The notes: generated by a model not told the origin, from the letters alone. Positions 33,454 through 44,640 are shown, numbered from the stretch's first letter. The stretch: 64,000 nucleotides of DNA from Snodgrassella alvi wkB2 (GCF_000600005.1 NZ_CP007446.1:1-64000); one strand, 5' to 3'. Numbers and translations: made by a program.

Positions 33454-34509
33454 TTACTTTTGCTGACGTGCCTGCGCTGCCTGTGCCAGTAAGGCAAGCA
33501 TAGTTTCTGTTTCTTCCCAGCCAATACAGGCATCGGTAATACTCTGACCGTAATTTTCCGGGTTATCCTGTCGTCCGGCCATCAGATTACTTTCTACCAT
33601 TACACCCATAATGTGCTGTTCACCTGCCTGAATCTGTGCGGCAATATCCTGTGCTACCTCCATTTGCCGGCGGTAATCCTTGCGGCTGTTGGCATGGCTG
33701 CAATCGATCATCAGATTAGGAGTAACCTGATTTTTGTTCAGTTCATTTACCGCCGCCTGTACATATTCATGGCTGTAATTAGGCTCTTTACCGCCACGCA
33801 GAATGATGTGGCAGTCAGGATTGCCGCTGGTGCGTACAATGGCTGAATGGCCGGCCTTGGTCACTGAAAGAAAATGATGCGGATGGCTGGAAGCACCAAT
33901 GGCATCAATAGCAATTTTCAGATTGCCGTCAGTACCATTTTTGAAACCTACCGGACAGCTTAAACCTGAGGCCAGCTCACGGTGTACCTGACTTTCGGTT
34001 GTACGGGCACCAATTGCTCCCCATGAAATCAGGTCGGCAAAATACTGCGGAGTAATCATGTCCAGAAATTCAGTAGCTGCCGGCATCCCCATATTGTTTA
34101 ATTCCAGCAGCAGTTTACGTGCCAGACGCAAACCATAGTTAATATCATAGGAACCATCAATATGCGGATCGTTAATAAATCCTTTCCAGCCTACCGTAGT
34201 ACGCGGTTTTTCAAAGTAAACCCGCATAACAATCAGTAATTCTTGTGCATATTTTTCACGTAATACATTCAGACGCTGAGCGTATTCAATAGCAGCTGCC
34301 GGATCATGGATAGAACACGGACCGATAATCACCAGTAGACGTTTATCCTTGCCATGTACCAGATCAGCAATAGCATGGCGTGTATTGTGTACTACCTCAG
34401 AGGCCTGCTCTGTAATGGGCAATTCGTATAAATGAGCAATGGGTGGCAACAGTTCCTTAATTTCTTTAATTCTGACATCATCAATTGGGCGGGATGCTAC
34501 CTGATTCAT
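33454..34509 (-). CDS. aroG: 3-deoxy-7-phosphoheptulonate synthase (class I, AroG-type)
   Basis: The 351-residue enzyme condenses phosphoenolpyruvate and erythrose-4-phosphate to DAHP, the first step of aromatic amino acid synthesis. Type I signatures are LLVIIGPCSIHDP, RVYFEKPRTTVGWKG, NDPHIDGSYDINYGLR, ATEFLD, WGAIGARTTESQ and DCSHANSRK. The set matches the feedback-inhibited AroF/G/H class; which amino acid inhibits it cannot be told by eye. It is monocistronic, starting at 34509 with AGGAAT-type binding site, and divergent from queF. Confidence 0.93.
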   Translation of the reverse strand: MNQVASRPIDDVRIKEIKELLPPIAHLYELPITEQASEVVHNTRHAIADLVHGKDKRLLVIIGPCSIHDPAAAIEYAQRLNVLREKYAQELLIVMRVYFEKPRTTVGWKGFINDPHIDGSYDINYGLRLARKLLLELNNMGMPAATEFLDMITPQYFADLISWGAIGARTTESQVHRELASGLSCPVGFKNGTDGNLKIAIDAIGASSHPHHFLSVTKAGHSAIVRTSGNPDCHIILRGGKEPNYSHEYVQAAVNELNKNQVTPNLMIDCSHANSRKDYRRQMEVAQDIAAQIQAGEQHIMGVMVESNLMAGRQDNPENYGQSITDACIGWEETETMLALLAQAAQARQQK

Positions 34510-34747
34510 AGTAATTCCTGTCTGACTCTATTATTTTAAATTTTTCGTGATTTATCCATCAGGCTATAATGAATATGCTTAAAAAGCAAGGACAAAACTT
34601 TGGCAAAGATATATTATTGCTTAAATTCGGATTTAAATAACATTTAATTATTTTTTATGATGATTTTTTATAAATTATCAGAATAATATACTAATAATAA
34701 CCATTATATTGTCTTTACGGAATAGAGCGGATTGTACTGATATAGTT

Positions 34748-34775
34748 TTGATTTCAGACAAATTTCAGGTACAAT
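34748..34775 (+). promoter_or_regulatory. Probable sigma-70 promoter of queF
   Basis: TTGATT (34748-34753) and TACAAT (34770-34775) are separated by 16 bp and lie just upstream of the preQ1 aptamer, so transcription would begin at about 34782, right at the riboswitch. Confidence 0.6.
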
Positions 34776-34782
34776 CGCCCAC

Positions 34783-34820
34783 CCTGTGGTTCGTAAACCT
34801 CCCACATAAAAAAACTAGGA
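34783..34820 (+). promoter_or_regulatory. preQ1-I riboswitch upstream of queF
   Basis: The P1 stem TGTGG (34785-34789) and CCACA (34802-34806) encloses the characteristic loop GTTCGTAAACCTCC, followed by the A-rich tail ATAAAAAAACTAGGA that forms the H-type pseudoknot in preQ1-I aptamers. The AGGA at its end is the queF ribosome binding site (ATG at 34831), so ligand binding should block translation initiation. The gene set (queF then a YhhQ transporter) fits preQ1 control. Confidence 0.9.
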
Positions 34821-34830
34821 AATCAAATAT

Positions 34831-35301
34831 ATGCGTGCGCAAAATAATCTGGGCACGGTGAGCCTGCTGGGTAATCAGCATACGGAATACCGTAGTGATT
34901 ATGCCCCGGAGCTGCTGGAAGCCTTCGACAATCAACACCCTGATAACGATTATTTCGTTAAATTTATCTGTCCTGAATTCACCAGTCTGTGCCCGAAAAC
35001 CGGCCAGCCGGACTTTGCTACCATTTATATCAATTATTTACCGCGTTTGCGTATGGTAGAAAGTAAATCGTTAAAACTGTATCTGTTCAGTTTCCGCAAT
35101 CATGGTGATTTTCATGAAGATTGTGTCAATATCATCATGAAAGACCTGATTGCCCTGATGCAGCCCAAATACATTGAGGTATATGGTGAATTTACACCGC
35201 GTGGCGGTATCGCCATCCATCCGTATGCCAATTATGGTGAGCCTGATACACGTTATAGCGATATGGCTGCACAGCGATTACTTCAGTTTCAGGTGAAATA
35301 A
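34831..35301 (+). CDS. queF: NADPH-dependent 7-cyano-7-deazaguanine reductase QueF
   Basis: QueF (156 residues, short unimodular type) reduces preQ0 to preQ1 with NADPH, the step before tRNA-guanine transglycosylase in queuosine synthesis. Active-site features are the nucleophilic Cys in [12 protein letters not shown], the aspartate of that same segment, the substrate-binding [20 protein letters not shown] motif and the ending [14 protein letters not shown]. It is under the preQ1 riboswitch and 100 bp upstream of a queuosine-precursor transporter gene. Confidence 0.95.
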   Translation: MRAQNNLGTVSLLGNQHTEYRSDYAPELLEAFDNQHPDNDYFVKFICPEFTSLCPKTGQPDFATIYINYLPRLRMVESKSLKLYLFSFRNHGDFHEDCVNIIMKDLIALMQPKYIEVYGEFTPRGGIAIHPYANYGEPDTRYSDMAAQRLLQFQVK

Positions 35302-35401
35302 GTCTTCTTAAAATGACACAAGTATCTCAGGCTGCCGGTTTACATCATCTGGGCAGTTTTACTGCCTGGCGCAGTTACCGATACGACTGATAGGAATAAA
35401 T

Positions 35402-36061
35402 ATGTATGAATTTTCTGATGCGCAACGCTATAAGGCATTGCGCTGGCTGACGTTCTGGCACATGCTGGTAATCGTAGCCAGTAATTATCTGGTACAGTTC
35501 CCTTTTACTTTATTTGGATTACACAATACCTGGGGTGCTTTTACCTTTCCGTTTATTTTTCTTACCACTGATTTAACGGTAAGAATTTTTGGTTCAGGTC
35601 TGGCGCGCCGAATCATTTTCTGGGTAATGCTGCCATCATTACTGTTTTCTTATGCCATTTCTGTCCTGTTTCAGGACGGACACTGGATGGGCTGGGCGGC
35701 ATTAAGCCATTTTGATTTATTTGTTGCCCGCATTGCCCTGGCCAGTTTTACAGCCTATGTGGTCGGTCAGCTGATGGATATTCTGGTATTTAACCGGCTG
35801 CGGCAGTGCCGGCGCTGGTGGCCTGCTCCCAGTGCTTCTGCTGTTTTAGGCAGTGCTGTAGATACATTGCTGTTTTTTGCTGTTGCATTTTACCATTCGC
35901 CGGATGCATTTATGGCCGAGAACTGGTTACAGATTTCCCTGACCGATTATGCGTTCAAAATCAGCGTTGCCGCACTGTTTTTCCTGCCTACTTATGGCAT
36001 CGTACTGCGCTATTTATTATACAAACTGACTGCTTTGGCACCACGTACCGTAAACGGGTAA
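35402..36061 (+). CDS. yhhQ: Queuosine precursor transporter (YhhQ/DUF165 family)
   Basis: The 219-residue inner-membrane protein has about six hydrophobic segments and the YhhQ signatures: a first segment with NYLVQFPF, FPFIFLTTDLTVRIFG, ARIALASFTAYVVGQLMDILVF and SAVDTLLFFAVAFY. This family imports preQ0 and/or preQ1. It follows queF on the same strand with AGGAATAA before the ATG, and is probably co-regulated by the preQ1 riboswitch through the shared transcript. A GC-rich hairpin (36105-36130) follows. Confidence 0.88.
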   Translation: MYEFSDAQRYKALRWLTFWHMLVIVASNYLVQFPFTLFGLHNTWGAFTFPFIFLTTDLTVRIFGSGLARRIIFWVMLPSLLFSYAISVLFQDGHWMGWAALSHFDLFVARIALASFTAYVVGQLMDILVFNRLRQCRRWWPAPSASAVLGSAVDTLLFFAVAFYHSPDAFMAENWLQISLTDYAFKISVAALFFLPTYGIVLRYLLYKLTALAPRTVNG

Positions 36062-36104
36062 AAAGAATTATCAATCAACATCTGATTACAATTTATTCTT
36101 TATC

Positions 36105-36130
36105 ATCAGGCCGCTTAAAAGCGGCCTGAT
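36105..36130. terminator. GC-rich hairpin after yhhQ
   Basis: ATCAGGCCGC (36105-36114) pairs with GCGGCCTGAT (36121-36130) around TTAAAA. No T tract follows, so it may be a weak or factor-assisted terminator. prfB starts 62 bp later. Confidence 0.6.
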
Positions 36131-36191
36131 TGACACACCGGCTTCTGTTATAATACGCGCCTATTTTCAAATACATGGCTAAGAGAACATC

Positions 36192-37296
36192 ATGGAAGCG
36201 GAGCAGATTAATCAATTAAATAATATTCTGGATGATATGGCATCCCGTAGTCACGATTTACGGAGGTATCTTTGACTACGCTGGCAAAAAAGACCGCCTC
36301 GAAGAAGTAATTGGTCTGTCAGAAGATCCTGAGTTGTGGAACGATCCGAAAAAAGCTCAGGAAGTCGGTAAAGAACGCAAAGTGCTGGAGGGCATCGTAC
36401 TCACACTGGATCATCTGCACAGCGGTATTGAAGATAACCGGATGCTGCTGCAGATGGCTGTGGAGGAAAATGATACAGACGGTTTTGAAGCGGTTCAGGC
36501 AGATATTACCGCCTTACAGGATGAACTGGCACAGCTGGAATTCAAACGTATGTTTAATCAGCCTGCCGATGTCAATAACTGCTTCATAGATATTGTTGCC
36601 GGTGCCGGCGGTACAGAGGCGGAAGACTGGGCTGGGATGCTGTTGCGCATGTACGTGCGTTATGGCGAACGCAAAGGCTTCAAAGTAGAAATACTTGAAG
36701 AAGATGAAGGCGAAATTGCCGGTGTGAATCGTGCTACTATCAAACTGGACGGAGAGTACGCCTACGGATTGCTGCGTACTGAAACCGGTATTCACCGTCT
36801 GGTACGGTATTCACCTTTTGATTCAAATAACAAACGGCATACTTCATTTGCATCGGTATTTGTCTATCCTGAAGTTGATGACAGCTTTGAAATTGAAATT
36901 AATCCGGCTGATTTGCGTATTGATACCTATCGTGCTTCTGGAGCTGGTGGTCAGCACATTAATAAAACTGATTCAGCTGTACGTATTACCCATGAACCAA
37001 CCGGTATTGTGGTGCAGTGCCAGAATGACCGTTCTCAGCACCGTAACCGCGAAGAAGCAATGAATATGCTTAAGGCAAAATTGTTCGAGCTGGAAATGCG
37101 CCGGCGTAATGAAGAAAAGCAGAATCTGGAAGCCAGTAAAGATGATGTGGGCTGGGGGCATCAGATTCGTTCTTATGTATTCGACTCTTCGCGAATCAAG
37201 GATTTACGTACCGGCTATGAAGTCGGCAATATCAAGGCAGTTATGGATGGCGACCTTGATGGCTTTATTGAAGCCAGTCTGAAACAGGGTGTTTAA
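36192..37296 (+). CDS. prfB: Peptide chain release factor 2, with programmed +1 frameshift
   Basis: RF2 releases peptides at UGA and UAA. The ATG at 36192 opens 27 codons ending ...LRRYL, then an in-frame TGA at 36273-36275. The site reads CGG AGG TAT CTT TGA C: a Shine-Dalgarno-like AGG followed by the slippery CTT and the poor-context stop TGAC, exactly the autoregulatory +1 frameshift of bacterial prfB. After the shift, reading resumes at GAC (36274) as [12 protein letters not shown], giving about 367 residues, near the usual 365. Domain 2 contains the anticodon-like SPF, and domain 3 has [18 protein letters not shown] with the GGQ catalytic loop. A strong terminator follows. Confidence 0.96.
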
Positions 37297-37308
37297 GAAA
37301 CAGTCACG

Positions 37309-37343
37309 AGGCTGTCTGATGCATTTAGGCAGCCTTATTTTTT
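37309..37343 (+). terminator. Terminator after prfB
   Basis: AGGCTGTCTGA (from 37309) pairs with the TTTAGGCAGCCT arm (ending 37334) with wobble pairs, followed by TATTTTTT. The arms again resemble degenerate uptake sequences. Confidence 0.85.
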
Positions 37344-37355
37344 AAGGTATGTAGC

Positions 37356-38177
37356 ATGAGTTGTATTGATGTCATTATTCCCTGCTACAACGCAGAAAAC
37401 ACACTGGCGCGGGCTGTAGAGAGTGTACTGGCACAGCCGGAGCTGGGTTGTCTGTGGCTGATTGATGATGCCTCTACCGATAATACCGCCATCCTGATTC
37501 AGCAGTGGCAGCAGCGTTATCCGCAAAAAATTCGTGCAGAATATCTGGTATCTAATCGCGGACCTGCGCTGGCGCGTAACTGGGGGGCATTATTGTCTGC
37601 CAGCAGCCATATTGCTTTTCTGGATGCCGATGATGCCTATCAGCCTCATGCCTTACAGGCAGCATGTGCTGTATTTCACTTTCGCCCGCAGAGTGGTTTA
37701 TTGCGCCTGCCGGTAACCGGATACAATATTCCGGAAGAATACCGCGAGCATGAACAGTTTGATCTGATCTGGCGTACGTTTGAAATGATTACCGCCACCA
37801 ATACCGTTTTTAACCGTGCCTATTTTCTCGCCTGTGGTGGTTTTCCGGCTGACTCACTGTTTCGGCAGCTGGGCGGGGAAGATGGTGCTCTTGGTCTGGC
37901 TACAATAGAAAGCTGCATGGTTGCTACTCTTTTTGATAAAGCCGGCATGACCGACATCGGTGTCAATTTTTATGGTCATGACAGTATGTATGTACGTAAA
38001 CTATTTGATTCGATGCTGTCAGGGCAAGCTCGTCCTGATTGTGATGAGCATGCGATGCAGCAGGCCAATACCGTTACTCAGACTATTGTGCATCGCTTAC
38101 TCGATTTGCGTCAGATACTGAATCATCCGAAACCGGGAAAGCAGGCATTACAGCTTTTTACTGATTTAACCGGTTAA
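37356..38177 (+). CDS. Family 2 glycosyltransferase
   Basis: The 273-residue protein has a GT-A fold of family GT2. The N-terminus DVIIPCYNAENTLARAVESVLAQ and LIDDASTDNT bind the nucleotide. RGPALARNWGALLS and AFLDADDAYQPHAL supply the metal-binding D-x-D. Beyond about residue 110 the sequence is not family-diagnostic. No membrane anchor is present, so it is cytoplasmic or peripheral. The acceptor is unknown; a role in lipooligosaccharide or surface glycan synthesis is plausible. It is a single gene between prfB and purB. Confidence 0.82.
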   Translation: MSCIDVIIPCYNAENTLARAVESVLAQPELGCLWLIDDASTDNTAILIQQWQQRYPQKIRAEYLVSNRGPALARNWGALLSASSHIAFLDADDAYQPHALQAACAVFHFRPQSGLLRLPVTGYNIPEEYREHEQFDLIWRTFEMITATNTVFNRAYFLACGGFPADSLFRQLGGEDGALGLATIESCMVATLFDKAGMTDIGVNFYGHDSMYVRKLFDSMLSGQARPDCDEHAMQQANTVTQTIVHRLLDLRQILNHPKPGKQALQLFTDLTG

Positions 38178-38200
38178 TGCTGTCGCATCGGATTAACTGA

Positions 38201-39607
<1,407 letters not shown>

Positions 39608-39621
39608 ATATAATGATTAAC

Positions 39622-39655
39622 AGGGGAAAGCAGCGAAATTCTTTCCCCTTATCTT
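39622..39655 (+). terminator. Terminator after purB
   Basis: AGGGGAAAG (39622-39630) pairs with CTTTCCCCT (39641-39649), then TATCTT. Confidence 0.75.
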
Positions 39656-40264
39656 AAAGTAATTCAATAAACTGACTTTTAAATATTATTGTAAAAATGC
39701 AAGATATATTATGGCATAGCTCAAAAAATATAATCACAGACAGCTTAGCCCGCTCAGTCAGATTAATGCAAATAACTTTTAACGAATAGAATTATAATTA
39801 GTCAATACTATAATAAAATTCAAAAATATATTTGATTTAAAATAATAAAAATAATTTGTTAGCTATTACTATTATTAAAAATGTAACTTAAACAAGTTAA
39901 GCTCAAGCTGTCAGTCACATTATTAGTTATGTCTTAAAATGTACTGATAAATATTATTCGGACAACTCTGTCGTTGTAAAAATAATTCCTTAGCAAACAT
40001 TTGATTAATGATATTCAAAGAAGAGGAATTTAAATTTAATCAAACCTTCATACTATAGACATTAGTTTATTTCTATTGCATTTCATTTAGCAATTAATTG
40101 CAATTTAATAAACTCTATTCAAAATTAACAACTTACTGGCAAAATAAATTAAAATAACTAATTTATTTTATATCTTATTGTCATTTATTTTATCCTAACA
40201 CTCAATAAGTATTTCATTATTTGGTTTGTATATTTTTTATTCGCATTAAATTATCCGGGTAAAT
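39656..40264. other. AT-rich spacer, no gene seen
   Basis: About 610 bp of very AT-rich DNA between purB and the VOC gene. I see no ORF with a ribosome binding site, no clear RNA gene and no repeat. Confidence 0.5.
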
Positions 40265-40651
40265 TTATTGATTTGGATAATTCGATAATTCAATCAGATT
40301 ATTATCCGGATCACGAATATAAATCGAAGTAATTTTTCCACAAGCTCCGGTACGAGAAGTTGGCTCTAGTTCTAATGGAATATTATGCTGATGTAAAACA
40401 GCCATTACTTCATCCAGAGTCTGTTCTACAATAAAGCACAAATCAGCAGAACCGGGAGTAGGGTGTTTCGCTTTAGGTTCAAACTCATGTCCTTGCTGAT
40501 GTAAATTAATCTTCATCTGACCAAAATGCAAAGCAGTACGATTATCTGCAAATGTACTTACTTGCATGCCAAGTACATCAGCATAAAAATCGCAGGAGGC
40601 CTGAATATCTTTAACAGTTAATACCAGATGATCCAGTCTTTTAATCTGCAT
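40265..40651 (-). CDS. VOC family (glyoxalase/dioxygenase fold) protein
   Basis: The 128-residue protein is a vicinal-oxygen-chelate protein. It starts IKRLDHLVLTVKDIQASCDFYADVLGM, the standard first beta-alpha-beta-beta-beta unit. The second unit ends ITSIYIRDPDNNLIELSNY, where the His near the N-terminus and Glu at the end are the usual metal ligands. It resembles the small STM3117-like subgroup annotated as a virulence-associated or lactoylglutathione-lyase-like protein. True substrate is unknown. AGGAGTT precedes its ATG; the gene stands alone between AT-rich spacers. Confidence 0.82.
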   Translation of the reverse strand: MQIKRLDHLVLTVKDIQASCDFYADVLGMQVSTFADNRTALHFGQMKINLHQQGHEFEPKAKHPTPGSADLCFIVEQTLDEVMAVLHQHNIPLELEPTSRTGACGKITSIYIRDPDNNLIELSNYPNQ

Positions 40652-40975
40652 TATTAACTCCTTACTATAAAATTAGAATAGTAATGTATTCAAAATTCAG
40701 TATAAGCCCAGCTTACCAGAGTGTGTCAATAGAGAAAAATGACGCTTACAAATAATTGTTTAAATTGACGTTTAGTATTTTAGTCTGAAAACATTCAGCA
40801 TATAAAAATACAAAATATTTTTAGGTTTTTTATTAGCAAATTGTTTAATTTTATGATATTTGATTTAAATTATTATCGTATTATTAGAGTTTGTATTTTC
40901 AATTGTCTGGGTTCAGATTAAACACAGATTCCAGAAATAGATTAAAATCTGCATGAAGTAGTTAGTCACACAGCA
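40652..40975. other. AT-rich spacer, no gene seen
   Basis: About 320 bp with no gene. It should contain the promoter of the VOC gene (minus strand). Nothing else recognised. Confidence 0.4.
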
Positions 40976-41010
40976 TAAATAAAAATGCCAATGCTATTGA
41001 AGCATTGGCA
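40976..41010 (-). terminator. Terminator of the his/NYN minus-strand unit
   Basis: TGCCAATGCT (40986-40995) pairs with AGCATTGGCA (41001-41010). On the minus strand the exit side reads TTTTTATTTATG, a good U tract. Confidence 0.88.
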
Positions 41011-41026
41011 CGTGTGAATAAAATCT

Positions 41027-42316
41027 TTATTCCATACGCAGTTCAGCAGACCTTGCGTGTGCAGTCAGGCCTTCACCATGTGCCAGAATGCTGGCAATTT
41101 GTCCTAACTGTCGGGCACCCTCAGCAGAAACCTGAATCAGACTGCTGCGCTTTTGAAAATCGTATACACCCAGCGGGGAAGCAAACCGAGCAGTACGGCT
41201 GGTTGGTAATACGTGATTAGGGCCGGCACAATAATCTCCCAGACTCTCACTGGTATATTGCCCCATAAAAATAGCACCGGCATGCCGGATTTTCGGTGCC
41301 CATTTTTGCGGGTCAGCTACAGAAAGCTCCAGATGCTCAGGTGCCAGATAATTGGCAATATCACATGCTTCATCCAGATTCTGAGCCTGAATAATGGCTC
41401 CGCGATTAGTCAGTGAAGCTTCAATGATATCCTTGCGTGGCATCTGTGCCAGTAACTCCTCCATCTGAGCTTCTACTTCCTGAGCATAATCTGCATTGGT
41501 TGTAATCAGTATAGCCTGTGCAATTTCATCATGCTCTGCCTGACTGAATAGATCCATAGCCACCCATTTGGCCGGAGTAGTACCATCAGCAATCACCAGA
41601 ATCTCACTGGGGCCGGCAACCATATCAATACCAACAACACCAAATACCCGCCTTTTGGCTGCAGCAACATAAGCATTGCCGGGTCCGGTAATTTTATCAA
41701 CCTGAGCAATACTTTGTGTTCCATAAGCTAAAGCTGCTATGGCCTGAGCGCCACCTATAGTAAAGACTTGAGTGACTCCGGCTACATAAGCTGCCGCCAG
41801 AACAATATCATTTCTCTCTCCATATGGCATCGGTACAACCATCACAATTTCAGCGACACCGGCTACATGTGCCGGCATGGCATTCATCATCACTGAGCTT
41901 GGATAAGCCGCTTTACCGCCAGGTACATAAATGCCTACTCTGTCCAGAGCAGTAATTTGCTGCCCCAGTAAAGTACCATTTTCATCTTCATATTGCCATG
42001 ATTGCTGTTTCTGGTGTTGGTGATAGCTTTCAATCCGTTTAGCAGCAGTTTGTAAAGCTGTCTGCACATCTGCCGGCAGACGGGCAAATGCTGCGGCCAG
42101 ATCTGTCTGACTTAATGTCAGATCAGCCATAGACTGAGCCTGTGTGTGATCAAAACGATTAGTATATTTAATTACAGCTGCATCACCGCGTTGTTGCACA
42201 TCTGTACAAATAGCGGCCACAGCTGCATCCACTTGCGGATCCTGTGCAGTTTCGAATGCCTGTAATGCAGTTAGCTGGGCTTGAAAATCAGCATCCAGCG
42301 TAGAAATATATTTCAT
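41027..42316 (-). CDS. hisD: Histidinol dehydrogenase
   Basis: HisD (429 residues) performs the last two steps of histidine synthesis, oxidising histidinol to histidine with NAD and zinc. Signatures are [67 protein letters not shown] and [10 protein letters not shown]. The frame is open 15 codons further upstream, but that stretch encodes a hairpin. The ATG at 42316 begins [11 protein letters not shown] like the family, so I chose it. It is last in the order hisG, NYN gene, hisD. Confidence 0.94.
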   Translation of the reverse strand: MKYISTLDADFQAQLTALQAFETAQDPQVDAAVAAICTDVQQRGDAAVIKYTNRFDHTQAQSMADLTLSQTDLAAAFARLPADVQTALQTAAKRIESYHQHQKQQSWQYEDENGTLLGQQITALDRVGIYVPGGKAAYPSSVMMNAMPAHVAGVAEIVMVVPMPYGERNDIVLAAAYVAGVTQVFTIGGAQAIAALAYGTQSIAQVDKITGPGNAYVAAAKRRVFGVVGIDMVAGPSEILVIADGTTPAKWVAMDLFSQAEHDEIAQAILITTNADYAQEVEAQMEELLAQMPRKDIIEASLTNRGAIIQAQNLDEACDIANYLAPEHLELSVADPQKWAPKIRHAGAIFMGQYTSESLGDYCAGPNHVLPTSRTARFASPLGVYDFQKRSSLIQVSAEGARQLGQIASILAHGEGLTAHARSAELRME

Positions 42317-42328
42317 GCCTATGTATAA

Positions 42329-42348
42329 CGGGCAGCCTGAGCTGCCCG
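42329..42348. terminator. Hairpin between NYN gene and hisD
   Basis: CGGGCAGC (42329-42336) and GCTGCCCG (42341-42348) pair around CTGA. No U tract follows on the minus strand, so it may attenuate or process the transcript more than end it. Confidence 0.5.
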
Positions 42349-42364
42349 ATCCTGATATCATTAA

Positions 42365-43852
42365 TTAAAAATTATTGCCGAAATTATCATCATCTTCATC
42401 GATAACCGGTGTTTTTGATTTAGCGGCCAGTTCATGAGCCGGAATAGTATTACCATCTACTTCAATATCATAAGGTTTTACTACCCGTACCCGTAAGCCA
42501 CGGCCGGCCTTACGGCTGTCTACCCACTCACTGCTAATTGCCGAGATAGCATTATTGGCATTGTCAAAACCATAGTCTTTAGCATTAAAGCCGCCATCGC
42601 TGGTTACCAGCTCGCGAGCAACTGAGCTTACTGTCGCCCAGCCTTCAATATCACAGGTTCTTTCAATGGCCTTTTGTACCATCGGCACCAGACGGTTCCA
42701 GTGGTGCTGGCTGGATGTTTCACCGGAAGAACGACCAGATTTGGATGAGCGGTTATTGAAACCGGATTTTGCCGGACGACCACGACCACGACTACTTTCC
42801 GCAGGAGTTACCGTCGTTTCGAATACCGTCTTGCGGGGACGGCCACGGCCGCGTTTAGTCTGATCATCCCGGCCCTTTTCATAACTGGTGAATTCCGGAG
42901 CTCTGGTTTCAATCTGTACCAGCACCGGTTCTTTAGCTTTGCTTTTTTCTTCCGGCTCAATGGTTACACTTACTTTTTCTGCCGGCATGGCTGTGCTGAC
43001 TGCCGGAATGGTAATAACCAGTGGCGCATCATTATTCTGCTGGAAAGCTGTCGGCTCACTAACCGATGTGTAAGGTTTGCTTTCTGTTTTAGGCGCAAGG
43101 CTACTATTGCGTTTTTTCAGACGCAGCCATAAATGATTGCCGTGCATCTGAGTTTCAAAAATATCGATGGCACTGATCAGATAAGAAAGTTTGGTATAAC
43201 CATAATTACGTGCATCGAAATCGGAATTAACCTTGTTGATATACTGACCGATAACGCCCAGTGATGTCCAGCCATCATCATCTGCATGCTCCTTTACTGC
43301 ATTGCGGAACAGATTCATCAGTGCAGTATCCTGTTTCAGCTCAGCCGGAGTTTTGCGTTTATTGCGGAAAATCGGTGTCTGGACTTTATCTTCACCCATA
43401 TCTACTGTGGTATGGCTAAGTAAATTCTCAGTATAAATAAATTTATCACATGCTTTACGGAAAGATTCAGGCGTTTTTTTCTGCCCGAAACCATAAACAG
43501 TCAGACCATTTTCACGAATACGGGAAGCCAGACGGGTAAAATCACTGTCACTGGATACAATACAGAAGCCGTCAAAAGTATTACTGTATAATAAATCCAT
43601 GGCATCAATTACCATAGCCATATCAGTGGCATTTTTTCCCTTAGTATAGGCAAATTGCTGTACAGGGGTAATAGCGTGTGGTAACAGTGCATCTTTCCAT
43701 TTGGATAGGCCGCTGCTCCAGTCGCCATAAATGCGTTTAACGCTGGCAATACCGTATTTGGCAATCTCTTCCAGTAAAGATTCAACAATACTGGCTGAAG
43801 CATTATCAGCATCAATAAGTACTGCCAGTTTGGCCGAATTTTCCGTAGTCAT
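42365..43852 (-). CDS. NYN-domain RNase-like protein with LOTUS domains and two AT-hook-like motifs
   Basis: The 495-residue protein has an N-terminal NYN (LabA/PIN-like) nuclease domain, about 1-150, with acidic residues in VLIDADNAS, KGKNATDMAMVIDAMDLL and IVSSDSDFTRLA expected to bind metal. Two segments look like OST-HTH/LOTUS domains: about 174-250 (WTSLGVIGQYINKVNSDFDARNYGY) and about 395-465 (WATVSSVARELVTSDGGFNAKDYGF). Between them lie two AT-hook-like motifs, KRGRGRPRK (about 330) and RGRGRPAK (about 352), in a basic, low-complexity linker. It probably binds nucleic acid; substrate is unknown. It sits between hisG (25 bp gap) and hisD, without an obvious link to histidine synthesis. 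Confidence 0.85.
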   Translation of the reverse strand: MTTENSAKLAVLIDADNASASIVESLLEEIAKYGIASVKRIYGDWSSGLSKWKDALLPHAITPVQQFAYTKGKNATDMAMVIDAMDLLYSNTFDGFCIVSSDSDFTRLASRIRENGLTVYGFGQKKTPESFRKACDKFIYTENLLSHTTVDMGEDKVQTPIFRNKRKTPAELKQDTALMNLFRNAVKEHADDDGWTSLGVIGQYINKVNSDFDARNYGYTKLSYLISAIDIFETQMHGNHLWLRLKKRNSSLAPKTESKPYTSVSEPTAFQQNNDAPLVITIPAVSTAMPAEKVSVTIEPEEKSKAKEPVLVQIETRAPEFTSYEKGRDDQTKRGRGRPRKTVFETTVTPAESSRGRGRPAKSGFNNRSSKSGRSSGETSSQHHWNRLVPMVQKAIERTCDIEGWATVSSVARELVTSDGGFNAKDYGFDNANNAISAISSEWVDSRKAGRGLRVRVVKPYDIEVDGNTIPAHELAAKSKTPVIDEDDDNFGNNF

Positions 43853-43877
43853 TTATAGAATTCCTGTTAATAAAAAT

Positions 43878-44531
43878 TTAAATTTCGTGATTTCGTGCAC
43901 TAGTAAATACATTAATAATTGGTTGTATAGCTGCATATTTCAGCTTTAAGGCCGCCTTATTTACGACCAGCCGGCTGGAAATATCTACAACATGCTCTAC
44001 AGCCTCTAGGTTATTTGCCTTTAACGTATTACCCGTCGAAACCAAATCAACAATTGCATCAGCCAACCCTACCAGAGGTGCCAGCTCCATTGAACCATAT
44101 AATTTAATTAAATCAATGTGTACGCCTTTGCCGGCAAAATGTTCAGCAGCAATATTAGGGTATTTACTGGCTACGCGTAAGCGGCAGCCGGGTTGTGAAG
44201 CTGCCGCGTAGTCAAACCCTTTGCGTACGGCTACCATCATTCTGCAACGGGCAATATTCAAATCCAAAGGTTGATATAACCCGTCACCATCATGTTCAAT
44301 TAAAACATCTTTTCCAGCGATTCCAAAATCAGCTGCTCCGTATTGCACATATGTAGGCACATCTGTTGCCCGAACAATGATTAAACGGATATTGTCATGG
44401 TTAGTATTAATAATCAGTTTACGTGACTCTTCCGGGTCTTCAATAGCATTAATTCCTGCCGCAGCGAGTAATGGCAAGGTTTCTTCATAAATTCGACCTT
44501 TAGATAACGCTATGGTTAATTGTACAGTCAT
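43878..44531 (-). CDS. hisG: ATP phosphoribosyltransferase, short (HisZ-dependent) form
   Basis: HisG (217 residues) catalyses the first step of histidine synthesis. It starts [20 protein letters not shown] and shows [64 protein letters not shown], the PRPP-binding region. It lacks the C-terminal regulatory domain of long HisG, so activity should need HisZ, which is not in this window. Twelve upstream codons are open, but the ATG at 44531 fits the family. Confidence 0.94.
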   Translation of the reverse strand: MTVQLTIALSKGRIYEETLPLLAAAGINAIEDPEESRKLIINTNHDNIRLIIVRATDVPTYVQYGAADFGIAGKDVLIEHDGDGLYQPLDLNIARCRMMVAVRKGFDYAAASQPGCRLRVASKYPNIAAEHFAGKGVHIDLIKLYGSMELAPLVGLADAIVDLVSTGNTLKANNLEAVEHVVDISSRLVVNKAALKLKYAAIQPIINVFTSARNHEI

Positions 44532-44640
44532 TTTTTTGTCAGTGTTGAATAATATACATAAAAGCAAACTTATTAAGCGATAAATTATTTTTGCAGAAAA
44601 ATAAGTTTGCAGAAATTATAAAAATAATAATTAAATAATT

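Noticed and set aside
35312-35389. 25-codon open frame between queF and yhhQ
   Set aside because: No ribosome binding site and no recognisable sequence; probably part of the intercistronic region.
40337-40345. TTTTCCACA in the VOC gene as a DnaA box
   Set aside because: An isolated loose match inside a gene, far from the clusters.
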